Assembly: GCA_016234805.1 (NCBI GenBank)
Contig: JACRNU010000073.1
Coordinates: 1-35,904 of the forward strand
Length of the DNA stretch: 35,904 nucleotides
Direction of reading: 5' to 3'
Origin: Elusimicrobiota bacterium
GTDB lineage: Bacteria; Elusimicrobiota; Elusimicrobia; UBA1565; UBA9628
The notes beneath the pieces are model-generated. The model worked only from the letters and a program-made list of their open reading frames with translations, was not told the DNA's origin and ran no database searches. A program made the position numbers and the translations under genes. Below, one piece after another: positions 31,897-35,904 of this stretch. Position 1 is the first letter of the stretch. Each line of letters opens with the position of its first letter.

Positions 31897-33065
31897 TGCT
31901 CGCCCCGGTCCTGCAGGTCGCGCAGTTCGCCCTGCTCATCGCCGGGGCCGTGGCCCTGCTGGAGGGCTGGCTGCACTACCACTTCACGCGGCACGAGAAG
32001 AGCTGGTTCGTGCCCGTCGGCGTGCTGGGCACCATGGCGCTGGTCCTGGCCGGGGCCGCGGCCGCGGCGGGCGGGAGCGTCGAGCCTTCCCGGATCCTCT
32101 CCCTTGGGACGGGGACCGCGATCGCGGAAGTCCTGGTGGCCCTCTTTTTCCGGCATGTCGTGCGAGGGCGCCACTCCCTGCCGATCATGCTCTTGGCCCC
32201 GGCCGCGCTGGGCCTGGGCCTGCTTATCGCCTACCCTTTGGTCTTCGAGGTCTATCTCGCGTTCCACGACCTCAAGCTCACCACCATCATGGCCTGGAGC
32301 AGGACCGGCGACCTGCCGTTCGTGGGCCTCAAGCATTTCAGGAAGGTGTTCACGTCCTCGCCCCTCTCGGAGGTCTCCTTCTGGCAGCTCCTCCTGCGCA
32401 CCGTGTGGTGGACCTTCGTCAACGTGTTCTTCCACGTGGCCGGCGGGTTCGTCATGGCCCTTCTGCTGAACTCCGTGACCCGCTTCAAGGGCCTTTATCG
32501 GATGCTCCTCATCGTGCCGTGGGCCATGCCCCAGGTCGTGGCTGTCCTGGCCATGAGGGGCGAGTTCCACTCGCAGTACGGCTTCATCAACATCATGCTG
32601 GTGGAATCGGGCCTCGGGCCCGTGCAGTGGCTGGGCCAGCATCCGTTCCTGACCTGCACGATCATCAACGTCTGGCTCGGCATCCCCTTCATGGCCGTGG
32701 TCATCCTCGGCGGGCTGCAGTCCATCTCGCGCCACTACTACGACGCGGCCTCCATCGACGGGGCCTCCGCCTTCCAGCAGTTCCGGATGATCACCCTGCC
32801 GCTCATCAAGCCGGTCCTGGCCCCTGCCGTCACCCTGGGCACGGTGTGGACCTTCAACAACATCAACGTGATCTACCTCGTCACGGGCCAGGCCGGGGGG
32901 ACCGAGGACGCGGACATCCTGGTTTCGGCCCTCTACAAGGCCGCCTTCGCCTTCTACCGCTATAGCTACTCCGCGGCATTCGCCCTCATCGTGTTCTTGC
33001 TGCTCTTCACCTTCTCCATGGTCTGGCTCAAGTGGTCGAAGGGCTCGGAGTCCTTATATGACTGA
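31896..33065 (+). CDS. Sugar ABC transporter permease, MalF-like
   Basis: 389 residues. The first ~110 residues hold about three membrane segments ahead of the core domain, as in the longer MalF-type subunits. The core begins LPIMLLAPAALGLGLLIAYPLVFEVYLAF and has about six further segments. The EAA loop that contacts the ATPase reads YYDAASIDGASAFQQFRMITLPLIKP (key residues Ala-Ala, Asp-Gly, Pro). It forms the inner-membrane channel with the MalG-like subunit. It overlaps the binding-protein gene by one base and the next permease gene by eight. Confidence 0.92.
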   Translation: MLAPVLQVAQFALLIAGAVALLEGWLHYHFTRHEKSWFVPVGVLGTMALVLAGAAAAAGGSVEPSRILSLGTGTAIAEVLVALFFRHVVRGRHSLPIMLLAPAALGLGLLIAYPLVFEVYLAFHDLKLTTIMAWSRTGDLPFVGLKHFRKVFTSSPLSEVSFWQLLLRTVWWTFVNVFFHVAGGFVMALLLNSVTRFKGLYRMLLIVPWAMPQVVAVLAMRGEFHSQYGFINIMLVESGLGPVQWLGQHPFLTCTIINVWLGIPFMAVVILGGLQSISRHYYDAASIDGASAFQQFRMITLPLIKPVLAPAVTLGTVWTFNNINVIYLVTGQAGGTEDADILVSALYKAAFAFYRYSYSAAFALIVFLLLFTFSMVWLKWSKGSESLYD

Positions 33066-33927
33066 ACGCCGGAGCGCCGCGATCCTCAAGGCCCACCGGA
33101 GGCGCCAGGCCCTCAAGACCGCCCTGGTCCACGGGGCCCTGATCCTGGCGTGCGCGGTCTGCGTCTATCCGCTCCTGCGCATCCTCGCCGTGTCCCTGCG
33201 GCCGGGCGACCGGATCATCTCCACCGACCTCTCCCTGATCCCCCAGGGCGCGACCTGGGTCTCCTACGCCAGGGTGTTCGCGGAGACCAACTTCCTCTTC
33301 TGGCTGTGGAACTCGCTCGTCATCACGGTCGCGACCTCTCTCGTGGGCGTGGCCCTGGCCTCCACCGCGGCCTACGCCTTCTCCCGGTTCAAGTTCCCAG
33401 GGCAGAAGCTCGGGCTCTCGTTCCTGCTGGGGACCCAGATGCTGCCCGCCGGGATGCTGATCCTGCCGCTGTTCCTCATGATCATGAGGCTCAAGCTGAT
33501 GAACACGTATCTGGGCATGGTCATCGCCTACTCGGTCTCGTCGCTGCCGTTCAGCATATGGATCCTCAAGGGCTATTTCGACACCATCCCGAGGTCGCTC
33601 GAGGAGGCCGCGCTCGTGGACGGGACCTCGATCTTCGGCGCGTTCTACCGCATCGTCCTGCCCCTTTCCACCCCGGCCCTGGCCATCGCCTTCCTGTTCA
33701 ACTTCACCCAGGCCTGGAACGAGTATCTCGTGGCCCGCGTGATCCTCACCGATTCCTTCAAATACACCTGGACGCTGGGCCTCTTCGACCTGCAGGGCCA
33801 GTACCTGACGCAGTGGGGCATGTTCGCCGCGGCCTCCCTGCTCGTCACGATACCGGTCATGGCCGTCTTCCTGTACTCGTCGAAGTGGCTCCTGACCGGG
33901 ATGACCCTGGGCGGGGTCAAGGGCTAA
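33058..33927 (+). CDS. Sugar ABC transporter permease, MalG-like
   Basis: 289 residues, usual for MalG-type permeases. Six membrane segments are visible, starting with ALVHGALILACAVCVYPLLRIL. The typical SLRPGDRIISTDLSLIP follows the first. The EAA loop is SLEEAALVDGTSIFGAF, then YRIVLPLSTPAL. The C-terminus LLTGMTLGGVKG is characteristic of the family. It pairs with the MalF-like subunit and the ATPase encoded next. Confidence 0.93.
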   Translation: MTERRSAAILKAHRRRQALKTALVHGALILACAVCVYPLLRILAVSLRPGDRIISTDLSLIPQGATWVSYARVFAETNFLFWLWNSLVITVATSLVGVALASTAAYAFSRFKFPGQKLGLSFLLGTQMLPAGMLILPLFLMIMRLKLMNTYLGMVIAYSVSSLPFSIWILKGYFDTIPRSLEEAALVDGTSIFGAFYRIVLPLSTPALAIAFLFNFTQAWNEYLVARVILTDSFKYTWTLGLFDLQGQYLTQWGMFAAASLLVTIPVMAVFLYSSKWLLTGMTLGGVKG

Positions 33928-33941
33928 TTGGAGCACTGACC

Positions 33942-35024
<1,083 letters not shown>

Positions 35025-35050
35025 GCGGGGAGGCCCGCCGGGGAGAGTCC

Positions 35051-35614
35051 ATGAGGATCTTGATGGTGGCCGCGGTACTCGTCGTGCTCGGTCTGGCCGG
35101 AGGGCCGGCTTTGGGCGGAGAGCCATTGGCCGGGAAGCTGCCCAAGAGGACGGAGCGCCCCATGCCCGCCCTGGCCGCCCAGAACCCGGCGCCCGGAGCC
35201 GGGGTCAATCTTCTGGTCGAGGTCTCGGCCCGGCATGGAGAGCACGAGGGCTCGGCCCGCTTCATCGTGGGCGACGGTTCCCAGGCGAACCACGTCCTCG
35301 GAGGAGATAAGCCTCACGCCATCAAGAACAACCAGGGCACGGGAGTGGAGTTCAAGAAGTGGGGCTTCATCTTCAACGTCCTGCCCGCGATCAGTCCCAG
35401 GGATAGGAACGAGGTCTTCGTCCAGCTGCAGATCGAGCTGTCCGGCCCTGAGACCGGGATCACCATCCCGCAGGGAGATGTCCCGGCCATCGGGACTTGG
35501 CAGTATCAGTCCTCCTTCTCGGTGAAGAAAGGACGCAAGACCCTGGTCTTCGAGTCCCCGGCGCGGGTGGAGATCACGGTCTCCGACGCCCCTGTCGGCA
35601 ACGCCATCCCTTAG
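35051..35614 (+). CDS. Small secreted protein of unknown function
   Basis: 187 residues; GGGGAGAG lies just upstream of the ATG. A signal peptide (MRILMVAAVLVVLGLAGGPALG) precedes a beta-rich domain (about 50-180) with VNLLVEVSARHG, FKKWGFIFNVLPAISPRD, EVFVQLQIELSG and SVKKGRKTLVF. The order of strands, with a WG(x)nLPxI and a V-x-V/G-x-T pattern, faintly recalls the secretin homology region of type II/III systems, but it is far too short for a secretin and the match is weak. It follows the transporter operon by 26 bases and may be cotranscribed; no functional link is evident. Confidence 0.75.
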   Translation: MRILMVAAVLVVLGLAGGPALGGEPLAGKLPKRTERPMPALAAQNPAPGAGVNLLVEVSARHGEHEGSARFIVGDGSQANHVLGGDKPHAIKNNQGTGVEFKKWGFIFNVLPAISPRDRNEVFVQLQIELSGPETGITIPQGDVPAIGTWQYQSSFSVKKGRKTLVFESPARVEITVSDAPVGNAIP

Positions 35615-35635
35615 TCCTCCCGGGACAGCAGCACG

Positions 35636-35803
35636 TCAGCGCCGTCGTCCCCGGGACGCCTTCTGCTGAGGGGGCTTCTTGCCCTCCTGCACGGACATGG
35701 CCACGAGGATGATGCCCAGCAGGATGAGGAACAGGAAGAAGGGAAGGTTGGCCCAGGACTCCCATAGCAGGCTGCTGAAAAACCCCTTGCGGAGTGTTGA
35801 CAC
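35636..35803 (-). CDS. Possible small single-pass membrane protein
   Basis: 55 residues if started at GTG 35803; the frame continues to TTG 35866 but that would run through promoter-like sequence. The sequence WESWANLPFFLFLILLGIILVAMSV is a convincing membrane segment, flanked by a short N-terminus and a basic tail (EGKKPPQQKASRGRRR). No Shine-Dalgarno is seen; TATGAT lies 21 bases before the GTG. It converges on the secreted protein at 35614 with 21 bases between. Small size and uncertain start make this tentative. Confidence 0.42.
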   Translation of the reverse strand: MSTLRKGFFSSLLWESWANLPFFLFLILLGIILVAMSVQEGKKPPQQKASRGRRR

Positions 35804-35805
35804 AA

Positions 35806-35834
35806 GTGACCCGCGTCTTGGAAAATCATAGAAT
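35806..35834 (+). promoter_or_regulatory. Candidate promoter GTGACC-17-TAGAAT
   Basis: TAGAAT (35829-35834) has GTGACC (four of six -35 matches) 17 bases upstream, and a perfect TTGACA at 35797-35802 a little further away. Transcription would start near 35841, leaving a leader with GAGAGGAGA before the ATG at 35872. Confidence 0.45.
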
Positions 35835-35871
35835 CTCTCGACGGAACACCGACGAGAGGAGACCAACCAAG

Positions 35872-35904
35872 ATGATGGGGACAGCCGAAGGACAGAAGTC
35901 CATC
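35872..35904 (+). CDS. Start of a gene cut by the window end
   Basis: ATG-ATG at 35872/35875 opens MMGTAEGQKSI, which runs off the window. GAGGAG lies about ten bases upstream and a candidate promoter precedes it. Eleven codons are too few to name a product. Confidence 0.5.
   Translation, partial: MMGTAEGQKSI

Noticed and set aside
35797-35802. Perfect TTGACA as the -35 of the promoter for the last gene
   Set aside because: It lies 26 bases from TAGAAT, too far for one promoter; GTGACC at 17 bases was preferred.

Overview
This is a GC-rich, almost fully coding stretch of a Gram-negative bacterial chromosome. The evidence for an outer membrane is a PorV-type barrel, a second predicted barrel ending in Phe, many signal peptides, and a cargo-like C-terminal sorting domain. 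The gene mix suggests Elusimicrobiota or a neighbouring phylum: secreted proteins with Pro/Ala/Leu-rich N-terminal regions, a FlgD-Ig/type IX-like C-terminal domain next to PorV, and a GatCAB amidotransferase. That placement is inference; no rRNA or other phylogenetic marker lies in the window. No prophage, IS element or CRISPR array is visible.

Layout. At 1-3070 a 5'-truncated surface protein (beta-propeller repeats, fibronectin III, sorting-like C-terminal domain) is followed by a PorV-like outer-membrane protein. A large M36-like secreted metalloprotease converges on them (3079-6021, minus). rlmD-like rRNA methyltransferase, tRNA-Arg(GCG) and an M20 amidohydrolase follow (6194-8698). Next come a doubtful small secreted ORF and an odd secreted protein with a 12-residue Pro/Arg repeat and a Trp/Tyr-rich domain (8838-10873), closed by a clear terminator.

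From 10975 to 21581 there is one tightly packed plus-strand block: pcrA-like helicase, gatC, a periplasmic TPR protein, gatA, gatB, a 1169-residue NHL/FN3/transglutaminase-like/TPR protein and a small secreted protein. gatB carries an exact 32-bp tandem duplication that shifts its last eight codons. A minus-strand pair (TPR protein and a membrane-anchored secreted protein, 21660-24486) is divergent from a papain-like secreted cysteine peptidase and a small secreted protein (24666-27195). A barrel protein (27259-28425) converges by overlap on a minus-strand pair (serine hydrolase and Cys-rich TPR protein, 28408-30620). That pair is divergent from a complete CUT1-type sugar ABC transporter (30667-35024), followed by a small secreted protein, a possible small membrane protein and the first codons of another gene.

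Two threads run through the window. First, several genes lack a Shine-Dalgarno sequence and instead have a -10-like hexamer 6-9 nt before the start codon, which suggests leaderless transcripts; genes with good Shine-Dalgarno sites do not show this. Second, three secreted proteins with unrelated C-terminal parts share a signal peptide followed by a Pro/Leu/Ala/Gly-rich region with the motif [IVL]PSL[PQ], which may be a common sorting, anchoring or propeptide module.
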